Source of the DNA: Alphaproteobacteria bacterium
Lineage (GTDB): Bacteria; Pseudomonadota; Alphaproteobacteria; UBA6615
DNA length: 64,000 nucleotides
Direction of reading: 5' to 3'
Assembly (NCBI GenBank): GCA_039980135.1
Contig: JBDXCV010000003.1
Span: 1,091,458 to 1,155,457 of the forward strand
The notes beneath the pieces are model-generated. The model ran no database searches, had not been told where the DNA came from, and saw only the letters and a list, made by a program, of their open reading frames with translations. A program made the translations under genes and the position numbers. Of the stretch, positions 50,536 to 58,580 are shown piece after piece (the first letter of the stretch is position 1; each line of letters opens with the position of its first letter).

Positions 50536-51477
50536 CTAGTCGTCGCCGCCCGTTGAGACCGGCAGGGCCGCCTGATTGCGCCGGAAGGGCTGGGCGACCT
50601 GGCCCGCGAAGCTCGCCGGCATCGGCCCGTCGATCCCGATATCGGCCGGCGGGCGGCGTTTCGGGCAGTAGAAGGTCCGGAACAGGACATCGTACAGCAT
50701 CAGGTTCTCACCATAGTTGCTGTTGCCTTCCGCCGGGTTGCGCGAATGGTGCCAGCGATGCACCGCGGGCGTGTTGAATATGTAATTCAGCGGCCCGAAC
50801 CGCATCTCGATGTTGCAATGGGTCAGCATGCCGATGAAGGCCGTGATTGAATTTACCCAGATGAACACCTCCGACGGCGCGCCGGCGAGGAACAGCAGCG
50901 GCTGGCTGAGCAGGATGCTGGCGACCGTATCGACCACGTGGAAGCGCCCGGTGTTGAAGAACCAGAGGCGCGGCGCGCTGTGGTGCACGGCGTGGAAGCG
51001 CCAGAGCGCCGACCACTCATGGGCAACCCGGTGGGCGATATACATGCCGGCCTCCGCGATCACCATGCCGAGGATGATCTGCAGGGCCAGCGGCCAGTCG
51101 CCGGGCCAGTAGCCGCCGCCCTTGCTGGCCGCGACCTCGGCGACGCCGATGGTCACGCCGACCACGACCAGCACCTGGGCGAAGCCCTTGTTCAGCAGTG
51201 TGTGGGCGAGATCGGGGCCGATCTGGCCGTCATTGGCGAGCCAGTTGCGCTCGTGGGGCAGCACGCGCTCAAGCGTGAACAGGCTCAGCGCGAGCAGCAG
51301 ATAGGTGATGTTGAAGTAGATTGCGGAATGGCCAGCCTCGAAGCCCAGCCAGGTGCCGTAAAGACAGGCAGCGAGAATGCCCGGCCAAAGCAGGAATGTC
51401 AGCGCATAGCCGACAATATTCCGTTGTCTGCCGTCGCCCGTGATGGCGTCCGGCCCCCCTTCGAAAACGATACTCAA
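50536..51477 (-). CDS. sterol desaturase / fatty acid hydroxylase family membrane protein
   Basis: The 313-residue protein has about four to five membrane segments and the three His clusters of the diiron superfamily: HRVAHE, FHAVHHS and VHRWHHSRN, with an additional TH in the preceding helix. It inserts oxygen into or desaturates a lipid acyl or sterol chain. I chose the TTG at 51477, since GGAGG lies six bases upstream (51484-51488); the reading from 51492 has no such support. The product is bounded by a DUF2238-type membrane protein upstream on the same strand. The substrate lipid is unknown. Confidence 0.88.
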   Translation of the reverse strand: MSIVFEGGPDAITGDGRQRNIVGYALTFLLWPGILAACLYGTWLGFEAGHSAIYFNITYLLLALSLFTLERVLPHERNWLANDGQIGPDLAHTLLNKGFAQVLVVVGVTIGVAEVAASKGGGYWPGDWPLALQIILGMVIAEAGMYIAHRVAHEWSALWRFHAVHHSAPRLWFFNTGRFHVVDTVASILLSQPLLFLAGAPSEVFIWVNSITAFIGMLTHCNIEMRFGPLNYIFNTPAVHRWHHSRNPAEGNSNYGENLMLYDVLFRTFYCPKRRPPADIGIDGPMPASFAGQVAQPFRRNQAALPVSTGGDD

Positions 51478-51575
51478 CTGAAACCTCCGCAAGGGATGCG
51501 GCCGCCATGCGCGCCCGGAATTTCGAAACTCCCCACCGGGTTCTTTATGTCACAAAACCGTGACTGTTTGGCAAT

Positions 51576-52211
51576 CTATCCCGCGCCGCCAGCCCCGGAT
51601 TTATTTTTGCGTTCGGCGCGGGTGACGATCTTCGCGATGATCATGGCGGTGGCGGCGCCGGCGGCATTGAAGACGAGATCAAGGGCCGTGTTCACGTAGC
51701 CGCCGACATTGGTCTGCGGAAACATGACGACCGCTGCGAACTCTATGATCTCGTTCACGGCCCCGAGCCCCATGCTGCCCAGGACGGCGAACACATAGGT
51801 GCTCAAGCTGCCGTCCATGGCCGGGAAATGTCGCCGCAAAAGATGCCACAGCAACCATGCGGTGATGGCGAAACCGTAGAAATGAACCAGCTGGTCATAG
51901 CGCAGAAGCACGAAGTCACCGGACCCGGCGATTGGCACGATGATCTGGGCATAGAGCACGGTATCGCCGACCGGCACACCGCCGCCGGCCATATGCACAA
52001 ACCCCCATAGCGAAAGTGCCCAGAGGATCGCGGGCGGAAAGGCCGCCTTGCGCTGGCCCGCGCCGACCATGGCAACAAGGATCAGCAGCGTGATGACGTA
52101 CCAGAGGAACTCGCGGTTTCCCGTCGACATGAAGACCGCGCCGAACCCCGCGATATAGGCCAGTGTCGTGGCGAGTACCGCCCATTCGGTGCGCGTGATC
52201 CTCATCGGCAT
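51576..52211 (-). CDS. DUF2238 (YjdF-like) integral membrane protein
   Basis: The roughly 211-residue protein has six hydrophobic segments, with conserved FVHMAGG, RYDQLVHFYGFAI and GAVNEIIEFAAVVMFPQTNVGGYVNTALDLVFNAAGA, features of the DUF2238 family. Function is unknown. GGGAGAGGAC lies directly upstream; either the ATG at 52211 or the in-frame ATG at 52205 could be used. It lies on the same strand as the sterol desaturase and the quinone oxidoreductase. Confidence 0.8.
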   Translation of the reverse strand: MPMRITRTEWAVLATTLAYIAGFGAVFMSTGNREFLWYVITLLILVAMVGAGQRKAAFPPAILWALSLWGFVHMAGGGVPVGDTVLYAQIIVPIAGSGDFVLLRYDQLVHFYGFAITAWLLWHLLRRHFPAMDGSLSTYVFAVLGSMGLGAVNEIIEFAAVVMFPQTNVGGYVNTALDLVFNAAGAATAMIIAKIVTRAERKNKSGAGGAG

Positions 52212-52236
52212 GTCCTCTCCCTGTACCAGATCTGCG

Positions 52237-53220
52237 CTATTCCGCCGGCCGGACAATCACGGTGCCCAGCTTGTCGCCCGTCTCGACGAACTCATGGGCC
52301 TCGATGCATTGATCCAGCGGAAACGTTCCCGCGACGGTATGCAGCCCGTGGCCTTCGGCAAGCCATGCCGTGATGTCGTTACGCGCGGCGTCGATCGCGG
52401 CGCGGGGTACGCTGTGCAGGACCATGAACCGCACGATCGCGTTGCGCAGCGCCATCCGCAGCATGAGGTTTTCCGGGTCGCCGGTGGTCGCGTAGACCGA
52501 GATCGTGCCGCCGGTCGCGAGGACTTTGGATGTCAGGGAGAGATTGGCGGCCAGGTCGACCTCGACGACGCGGTCGACGCCGCGCCCGTCTGTCAGTCCG
52601 AGGATCTGGTCCACGGCGTCCGGGTCGCGGTAATTGATCGTGTGATGGCCGCCGCCGGTCGTCGCGTGGGCGGCTTTCGCCTCGGAGCTGACCGTCGCGA
52701 TCACCGTGGCGCCACCCCAGCGCGCCCACTGCACCGCGTAATGGCCGACCGCCCCGGCACCGCCGGTGACGAGGATGGTCTTGCCGGTGACGGGACCGTC
52801 GGAGAACACGTTGTGGTGGCCGGTCATGCAGGGGATGCCCAGGCAGGCGCCCGCGTCGAAGCCGAGCGCATCGGGCAGAGGCGCCACCAGCCAGGCATCC
52901 AGCGTGATGTACTCCGCTGCCGTGCCGAGCGCGCGGCCCTGACGCTGGCCGTTGAACAGCCAGACCCTTTGACCTTTTTCGAGGCCCGACACATCACCAC
53001 CGACGGCGTCGACGATCCCCGCGCCGTCACTGTTGGGGATGATGCGCGGATGCTCCATGCCGTAGGTGCCAAGCCCCCGCCGCTTCACATCCGCCGGGTT
53101 CACCCCCGATGCGTACAGCTTCACGCGGACCTCGCCGGGCGCTGGGTCGGTGGCGTCCATCTCGCCATATGTCAGCACCTCGCGGGCGGGGCCGAGTTCC
53201 TCGTACCAGACGGCTTTCAT
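52237..53220 (-). CDS. NADPH:quinone reductase / zeta-crystallin-like MDR oxidoreductase
   Basis: The 327-residue medium-chain dehydrogenase begins MKAVWYEELGPAREVL and has an N-terminal GroES-like domain with VNPADVKRRG. It also has GIPCMTGHHNVF and the cofactor loop VTGGAGAVGHYAVQWA. The zinc-binding Cys residues are absent, as in quinone reductases. The family uses NADPH to reduce quinones or enones. The ATG at 53220 has GAGG upstream; a longer in-frame reading is composed of unlike residues. It is divergent from the HIT-protein gene. Confidence 0.9.
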   Translation of the reverse strand: MKAVWYEELGPAREVLTYGEMDATDPAPGEVRVKLYASGVNPADVKRRGLGTYGMEHPRIIPNSDGAGIVDAVGGDVSGLEKGQRVWLFNGQRQGRALGTAAEYITLDAWLVAPLPDALGFDAGACLGIPCMTGHHNVFSDGPVTGKTILVTGGAGAVGHYAVQWARWGGATVIATVSSEAKAAHATTGGGHHTINYRDPDAVDQILGLTDGRGVDRVVEVDLAANLSLTSKVLATGGTISVYATTGDPENLMLRMALRNAIVRFMVLHSVPRAAIDAARNDITAWLAEGHGLHTVAGTFPLDQCIEAHEFVETGDKLGTVIVRPAE

Positions 53221-53347
53221 GGCGTTCCTCGTTTTCGTGTCCGTGGTTCGAGTGTGCATCAGGCGGGCCGTCTGCACTAGCCGGATGAGGTCTCGCCCCC
53301 TTCGCGCTAGACTGTCCGCCCCGCAACCCGAAAATGACCCGGATGCC

Positions 53348-53755
53348 GTGCCCGAATTCGAACTCCATCCCCAGCTTGCCGCCGACACGGTGTCCGTCTG
53401 CGCCTGGCCGCTGTGCGAGGTGTTGTTGCTGACCGACGCCAATTATCCGTGGCTGGTGCTGGTGCCCGTACGCCCGGATTTGCGGGACTTCCACGACCTT
53501 TCGCCCGACGACATGGTGACCGCGGGGCGCGAGATCGCCCGCGCGAGTGAGGCGCTGGTGGAGCTGTTCGCGCCCGACAAGGTCAACGTCGCCGCGCTCG
53601 GCAATATGGTCCCGCAGCTGCACATTCACGTCGTCGCGCGCCACACCCATGATGCGGCCTGGCCGAAACCGATATGGGGCGTGGTGCCGCCGCTCGCCTA
53701 TGCGCCCGATGCGCTCGACGCGCGCCTCGCGGATCTGCGCCGGGTGTTCGGATGA
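53348..53755 (+). CDS. HIT family protein
   Basis: The 135-residue HIT-domain protein has LTDANYPWLVLVPVRP, LFAPDKVNVAALGNMVPQLHIHVVARHTHDAAWPKPIWG. The H-x-H motif is present with the second His as nucleophile, while the third His of the classic motif is Val, as is usual for this proteobacterial branch. HIT proteins hydrolyse nucleotide phosphoramides or dinucleotides. I chose the GTG at 53348 by comparison with family starts; the ATG at 53285 is an alternative. It lies 30 bases before the helicase gene, and an eight-T run separates them. Confidence 0.82.
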   Translation: MPEFELHPQLAADTVSVCAWPLCEVLLLTDANYPWLVLVPVRPDLRDFHDLSPDDMVTAGREIARASEALVELFAPDKVNVAALGNMVPQLHIHVVARHTHDAAWPKPIWGVVPPLAYAPDALDARLADLRRVFG

Positions 53756-53785
53756 AAGTTTTTTTTAAGGGCTCCCGGGTAACAG

Positions 53786-56257
53786 ATGCATAACATCCTG
53801 CCGCCGGCACTCACCGACTGGTTCACGACCCGCAACTGGACGCCGCACCCCCACCAGCTGGCGATGCTCGACGCCGCGGCGGCGGGCCGCTCCGCACTTC
53901 TGATTGCGCCCACCGGCGGCGGCAAGACGCTGGCCGGATTCCTGCCCAGTCTGGTGGAACTCACCGCGGGCGAAACGGCGTTCGAAGGGCTGCATACCCT
54001 GTATATTTCGCCGCTGAAGGCGCTCGCGGTGGACATACACCGCAATCTCGAAATTCCCATCGCCGAGATGGGCCTGCCGATCCGGGCCGAGACGCGGACC
54101 GGCGATACGCCACAATCGAAGCGCCAGCGCCAGCGGCGCAGCCCGCCCCAGATGCTGATGACGACACCGGAGAGCCTGGCGCTGCTTTTGTCCTACGAGG
54201 ACGCGCCGGGAATTTTCGGCCGGCTGCGTTGCGTGATCGTCGATGAACTGCATGCGCTGGAGGACAACAAGCGCGGCGACCTGCTGTCACTCGGCCTGTC
54301 CCGCGTGACCGCGCTGGCGCCCGGTGCACGGCGCGCGGGCCTGAGCGCGACCGTCGCCGAGCCCGAGCGGCTGCGGCGCTGGCTGTCGCCGACGCGCAAT
54401 CCGGAAGACGTGGCACTTGTGCTCGGGGAGGCCGGCGCGGCACCGCGCATCGACGTACTGGAGAGCGCGGTGGAGATGCCCTGGTCGGGCCATATGGGCA
54501 CGCACGCGATCCCCGAGATCTACGACCTGCTGCTCGGCCGCGACACTGCGGACGCGGGGTCCGCGATCGTATTTGTGAACACCCGTGCCCAGGCCGAGAT
54601 CATCTTCCAGGAATTGTGGCGGATGAACGAGGACGGGCTGCGGATCGCGCTCCACCATGGCAGCCTGGCGCCCGAGCAGCGCCGCAAGGTCGAGGCCGCG
54701 ATGGCGCGCGGCGATCTGGACGCGGTGGTGGCGACGTCGTCGCTGGATCTGGGGGTGGACTGGGCGGCGGTGGACCTGGTGCTGCAGGTGGGCGCGCCCA
54801 AGGGCTCGACCCGGCTGCTGCAGCGGGTCGGGCGCTCCAATCACCGGCTGGACAGCCCAAGCCGGGCGGTTTTGGTGCCGGCCAACCGGTTTGAGGTCCT
54901 CGAATGCCGGGCCGCCGTCGACGCCATCCGCGCCCATACGCTCGACGGCCTGCCCGCGCGGCCGGGCGGGCTCGACGTGCTGGCCCAGCATATCCTCGGC
55001 ACGGCCTGTTCCGGTCCGGTCGATCGGGATGCGTTGTTCGAGGAGGTGCGAAACGCCGGGCCGTATACGGACCTGTCGCGCGAGGATTTCGACGACGTGT
55101 TCGAATTCGTCGCCACGGGCGGCTATGCGCTGGGCGGCTACAAGAAATTCCAGCGCTTGTTCCACACCTCCAACGGAACATACGAGGTTGCGACCAAGGC
55201 AGCGGTGCGCGACTACCGGATGAATGTGGGCACCATCGTCGAGGCGCCGACCCTGAAAGTGCGGCTGGGCCGGGGGCGGGTGCTGGGTGAGGTGGAGGAG
55301 AGCTTCGTCAATCATCTGACATCGGGCGACACATTCGTGTTCGCCGGTCGCCTGCTTGAGTTTGTGGAGGTGCGCGAGACCAGCGTCATCACCCGGCCGG
55401 GCAAGGGCGGCGCCCCGTCGGTGCCGGCCTATGTGGGCGGGCGGTTCCCGCTGTCCACCCATCTGGCCGACCGGGTGCGGATGATCCTGTCGGACCCGAA
55501 GGCCTGGGCGGACTTGCCGGCCCAGGTCTCCAACTGGCTCGACGTGCAGCGCTGGCGCTCGGTGCTGCCGCCGCCCGACGGGCTTTTGATCGAGACGTTT
55601 CCCCGCGCCAACAAGCATTACCTCGTCGCCTACTGCTTCGAGGGCCGCAACGCCCACCAGACCCTGGGCATGCTGCTCACCCGGCGCATGGAGCGGGCGG
55701 GGTTGGGCCCGCTGGGGTTCGTGGCGACGGACTATGTGATCGGCGTGTGGTGTACGAAGTCGTGTGAAGCCGCCGACCTCGACGCGCTGTTCGACGAGGA
55801 TATGCTCGGAGACGACCTGGAGGCGTGGATGGCGGAATCCTCCTTGCTGAAGCGCACCTTCCGCAACGTCGCGGTGATCGCCGGGCTGATCCAGCGCCGC
55901 CACCCGGGCGAGGAGAAGACCCGCCGCCAGGTGACCTTCAACTCCGACCTGATCTATGACGTGCTCCGGTCCCACGAACCCAACCACATCCTGTTGCGGG
56001 CGACCCGCGCCGATGCGGGTTCGGGCCTGACCGATGTGCGCCGCCTGTCGGACATGCTGGCGCGTGTGCGCGGACGGATCACCCACCGCCATCTCGACCG
56101 GGTCTCGCCGCTGGCCGTGCCGATCCTGCTGGAGATCGGCCGCGAGAGCGTCTACGGCGCGGCGATCGACGAGCTGCTCGGCGAACAGGCCGAGGACCTT
56201 ATTTCGGAGGCCATGGACAATGTGGACACAAAGGAACTGGGCTTCGATGCCGCCTGA
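53786..56257 (+). CDS. Lhr-type (ligase-associated DNA-damage-response) DEXH-box helicase
   Basis: The 823-residue superfamily 2 helicase has Walker A APTGGGKTLAGFLPSL, motif II VDELHALEDNKRGDLL, SATVAEP, the second RecA domain with IVFVNTRAQAEIIF and TSSLDLGVDWAAVDLVLQVGAPKGSTRLLQRVGRSNHR, and an Lhr winged-helix/C-terminal domain. The length and shape match the helicase of the bacterial ligase-associated operon. It overlaps PdeM by 11 bases. The exonuclease and ATP-dependent ligase that usually join this set are not adjacent. It unwinds DNA or RNA-DNA hybrids in repair. Confidence 0.92.
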   Translation: MHNILPPALTDWFTTRNWTPHPHQLAMLDAAAAGRSALLIAPTGGGKTLAGFLPSLVELTAGETAFEGLHTLYISPLKALAVDIHRNLEIPIAEMGLPIRAETRTGDTPQSKRQRQRRSPPQMLMTTPESLALLLSYEDAPGIFGRLRCVIVDELHALEDNKRGDLLSLGLSRVTALAPGARRAGLSATVAEPERLRRWLSPTRNPEDVALVLGEAGAAPRIDVLESAVEMPWSGHMGTHAIPEIYDLLLGRDTADAGSAIVFVNTRAQAEIIFQELWRMNEDGLRIALHHGSLAPEQRRKVEAAMARGDLDAVVATSSLDLGVDWAAVDLVLQVGAPKGSTRLLQRVGRSNHRLDSPSRAVLVPANRFEVLECRAAVDAIRAHTLDGLPARPGGLDVLAQHILGTACSGPVDRDALFEEVRNAGPYTDLSREDFDDVFEFVATGGYALGGYKKFQRLFHTSNGTYEVATKAAVRDYRMNVGTIVEAPTLKVRLGRGRVLGEVEESFVNHLTSGDTFVFAGRLLEFVEVRETSVITRPGKGGAPSVPAYVGGRFPLSTHLADRVRMILSDPKAWADLPAQVSNWLDVQRWRSVLPPPDGLLIETFPRANKHYLVAYCFEGRNAHQTLGMLLTRRMERAGLGPLGFVATDYVIGVWCTKSCEAADLDALFDEDMLGDDLEAWMAESSLLKRTFRNVAVIAGLIQRRHPGEEKTRRQVTFNSDLIYDVLRSHEPNHILLRATRADAGSGLTDVRRLSDMLARVRGRITHRHLDRVSPLAVPILLEIGRESVYGAAIDELLGEQAEDLISEAMDNVDTKELGFDAA

Positions 56258-56996
56258 CGGAACGCTGAAACCGGCCGCCAATCGCACGACCGCCGCCATT
56301 AACCTCGGCGGGCAGCGGGTCGTCCTCGACCACTCGGGCGCGGCGTGGCTGCCCGATAGCGGAGATCTTCTGGTGGCGGATCTGCATTTCGAGAAGGGCT
56401 CGGCGTTTGCCGCGCGGGGGCAGGCACTGCTGCCGCCCTATGACACCGCCGAGACGCTGCGGCGGCTGGATCGGGTCTGCGCGCGGGTGAGGCCGAAGCG
56501 GGTGATCTGTCTCGGCGACACGCTGCACGACTTGGCAGGCGAAGCACGGATGGCCGAGACCGACCGGCAGCGTCTGGTGCGGCTGGTGGCGAAGCAGGAC
56601 TGGGTCTGGATCGCGGGAAACCACGACCCCGACCCCCCGGCAGACTTTGGTGGTTCGGCGGTCGGCGAGTTGCGGATTCGCGACCTCGTCCTGCGCCATG
56701 ACGTGGCGGAGGCACCGGCAGATGCGGCGATTCAGGTTGGCGAGATTTGCGGCCACTACCACCCCAAGGCGGCGGTGCGGGTGCGCGGACGGCGGATTTC
56801 GGGGCGCTGCTTTGCGACTGACGGTTGCCGCCTGATCATGCCGGCGTTTGGTGCTTATGCGGGCGGGCTGAATGCATGCGAACCTGCGATTGCCGATCTC
56901 CTGTCGGGCCGGTTTCACGTGTATCTGATTGGACGGGCGGGATTGTTTGCCTTCCGCCGAGATCAGTTACTGCCCGATCCAAAACGCGCGGCATGA
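56247..56996 (+). CDS. pdeM: PdeM (ligase-associated DNA-damage-response metallophosphoesterase)
   Basis: The 249-residue calcineurin-like phosphoesterase has LLVADLHFEKGSAFAARGQALLPPYDT, CLGDTLHDL, WIAGNHDPDPP and CGHYHPK, the metal-binding blocks of the PdeM family. It is encoded with an 11-base overlap after the Lhr-type helicase. The family is a manganese-dependent phosphodiesterase and is presumed to process DNA ends. The photolyase gene starts 15 bases after its stop, so the three genes likely form one repair transcript. Confidence 0.93.
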   Translation: MPPDGTLKPAANRTTAAINLGGQRVVLDHSGAAWLPDSGDLLVADLHFEKGSAFAARGQALLPPYDTAETLRRLDRVCARVRPKRVICLGDTLHDLAGEARMAETDRQRLVRLVAKQDWVWIAGNHDPDPPADFGGSAVGELRIRDLVLRHDVAEAPADAAIQVGEICGHYHPKAAVRVRGRRISGRCFATDGCRLIMPAFGAYAGGLNACEPAIADLLSGRFHVYLIGRAGLFAFRRDQLLPDPKRAA

Positions 56997-57011
56997 CGTA
57001 TCGAGTTCGTT

Positions 57012-58463
57012 ATGTCGTCTGAATCTCCGGTCATCGTCTGGTTTCGCCAGGATCTGCGCCTCGCCGATAATCCCGCGCTCGCCGCGGCGGTCGCGACTGG
57101 TCGGCCGATCCAGCCGCTTTTCGTTCTGGACGAGGCGAGCGCGGATATCCGTGCGCTTGGCGGCGCGTCACGCTGGTGGCTGCACCACAGCCTCGAGTCT
57201 CTGGCCGGGGACCTGCGCGGCCATGGTTTGCAACTGGTGCGGCGCCGGGGCGCGGCGCTCGACGTGCTGAAGACGCTGGTCGAAGAGACCGGTGCGGAGC
57301 GTATCTTCTGGAACCGCTGCTATGAACCGGGTGCGATCGCGCGGGACACGGCGGTCAAAGCGATGCTCAAGAATGCCGGTGTCGATGCCGAGAGTTTCAA
57401 CGGGTCGCTGCTGATCGAACCCTGGAAGATCGAAACCCAGCAGGGCGAGCCCTACAAGGTGTTCACCCCCTTCTGGAAGCGCTTGCGCGAGCTCTATCAG
57501 GCGCCCGTGGTCGCCGGCGTGCCGGCGCGGTTGCCTGGCCTGGAGGATGTTGCGGGCGACACGCTGGCGGACTGGAGGCTGCTGCCGACGAAACCGGACT
57601 GGGCCGGCGGGCTGCGTGAAAGCTGGGAGGCCGGCGAGGGCGCGGCGCGGGCCCGGCTTACGGATTTTCTGGATGAGGCGGTCGCGGATTATCCGGTCGA
57701 TCGGGACCGGCCCGACCGGGCGGGCACGTCGCGGCTCTCGCCCCATCTGCATTGGGGGGAGGTCGGCCCGTATCAGGTGTGGCGGGCGGCCTCGGCCTGT
57801 CTGGCGGCGGGCGGGGCAAAAGCGGCGGGTGCCGAGGCGCTGCTGCGGGAACTCGCCTGGCGGGACTTCAATCACCATCTGCTGTTTCATTTCCCCCGGA
57901 TTGCGACCGCCAATTGGCGCGAACAGTTCGATGGATTTCCCTGGCGCGATGACCCGGACGGGTTGGCCGCCTGGCAGCGCGGCGAGACCGGCTACCCGCT
58001 GGTCGATGCGGGTATGCGTGAACTCTGGCACACGGGCTTCATGCACAACCGGGTGCGCATGATCGCCGGATCGTTCCTGATCAAGGATCTGATGGTCGAC
58101 TGGCGCGACGGCGAGGCCTGGTTCTGGGACACGCTGGTTGATGCCGATCTGGCCAACAACGCCGGCAACTGGCAGTGGGTCGCGGGGTCGGGGGCGGATG
58201 CTTCACCGTTCTTCCGGATCTTCAATCCGGTGACCCAGGGCGAGAAGTTCGACCCGGCGGGCGACTATGTGCGCCGCTGGGTGCCCGCGCTCGCCGACAT
58301 GCCGGACAGGTGGGTGCACAAGCCCTGGGATGCGCCGGCGGACGTACTGGCCGAGGTGGGTGTGGTGCTGGGGGATACCTATCCGGCCCCGATTGTCGAT
58401 CATGGCGTGGCACGGAACCGCGCGCTGGACGCCTACAAAACGATGCGCAACGACGCCGCCTGA
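57012..58463 (+). CDS. phrB: deoxyribodipyrimidine photo-lyase (class I CPD photolyase)
   Basis: The 483-residue protein has an N-terminal photoantenna domain (VIVWFRQDLRLADNPALAAA) and a C-terminal FAD domain with GTSRLSPHLHWGEVGPYQVW, LLRELAWRDFNHHLLFHFP, GYPLVDAGMRELWHTGFMHNRVRMI and DLANNAGNWQWVAGSGADASPFFRIFNP. These are the class I signatures. It uses blue light to split cyclobutane pyrimidine dimers. The repair-gene context (helicase and PdeM) supports a DNA-repair role rather than cryptochrome signalling. Confidence 0.95.
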   Translation: MSSESPVIVWFRQDLRLADNPALAAAVATGRPIQPLFVLDEASADIRALGGASRWWLHHSLESLAGDLRGHGLQLVRRRGAALDVLKTLVEETGAERIFWNRCYEPGAIARDTAVKAMLKNAGVDAESFNGSLLIEPWKIETQQGEPYKVFTPFWKRLRELYQAPVVAGVPARLPGLEDVAGDTLADWRLLPTKPDWAGGLRESWEAGEGAARARLTDFLDEAVADYPVDRDRPDRAGTSRLSPHLHWGEVGPYQVWRAASACLAAGGAKAAGAEALLRELAWRDFNHHLLFHFPRIATANWREQFDGFPWRDDPDGLAAWQRGETGYPLVDAGMRELWHTGFMHNRVRMIAGSFLIKDLMVDWRDGEAWFWDTLVDADLANNAGNWQWVAGSGADASPFFRIFNPVTQGEKFDPAGDYVRRWVPALADMPDRWVHKPWDAPADVLAEVGVVLGDTYPAPIVDHGVARNRALDAYKTMRNDAA

Positions 58464-58580
58464 ACGTCATTGCGTCCGATTTCATCAATCTGAAACACCG
58501 CCGTCACACAAGGCTCTGTCGCGCCCGCGTAAGCAGGGAGAGTTGCTATTTGATACTCTTTCGATCCCGGAGTGGAACCG

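Noticed and set aside
53759-53766. Run of eight T after the HIT gene as an intrinsic terminator
   Set aside because: There is no GC-rich hairpin just before it, and the helicase gene starts about 20 bases later, so termination there is doubtful.
54287-56299. Long minus-strand frame (670 codons) opposite the Lhr-type helicase
   Set aside because: It is a shadow of a conserved helicase in the opposite frame, with low-complexity composition.
58490-58507. Pho-box-like 18-mer (CTGAAAC-ACCG-CCGTCAC) upstream of the PhoX gene
   Set aside because: The 11-base spacing of the two halves is right, but they match the consensus at only four and five of seven positions, so it cannot be called from sequence alone.
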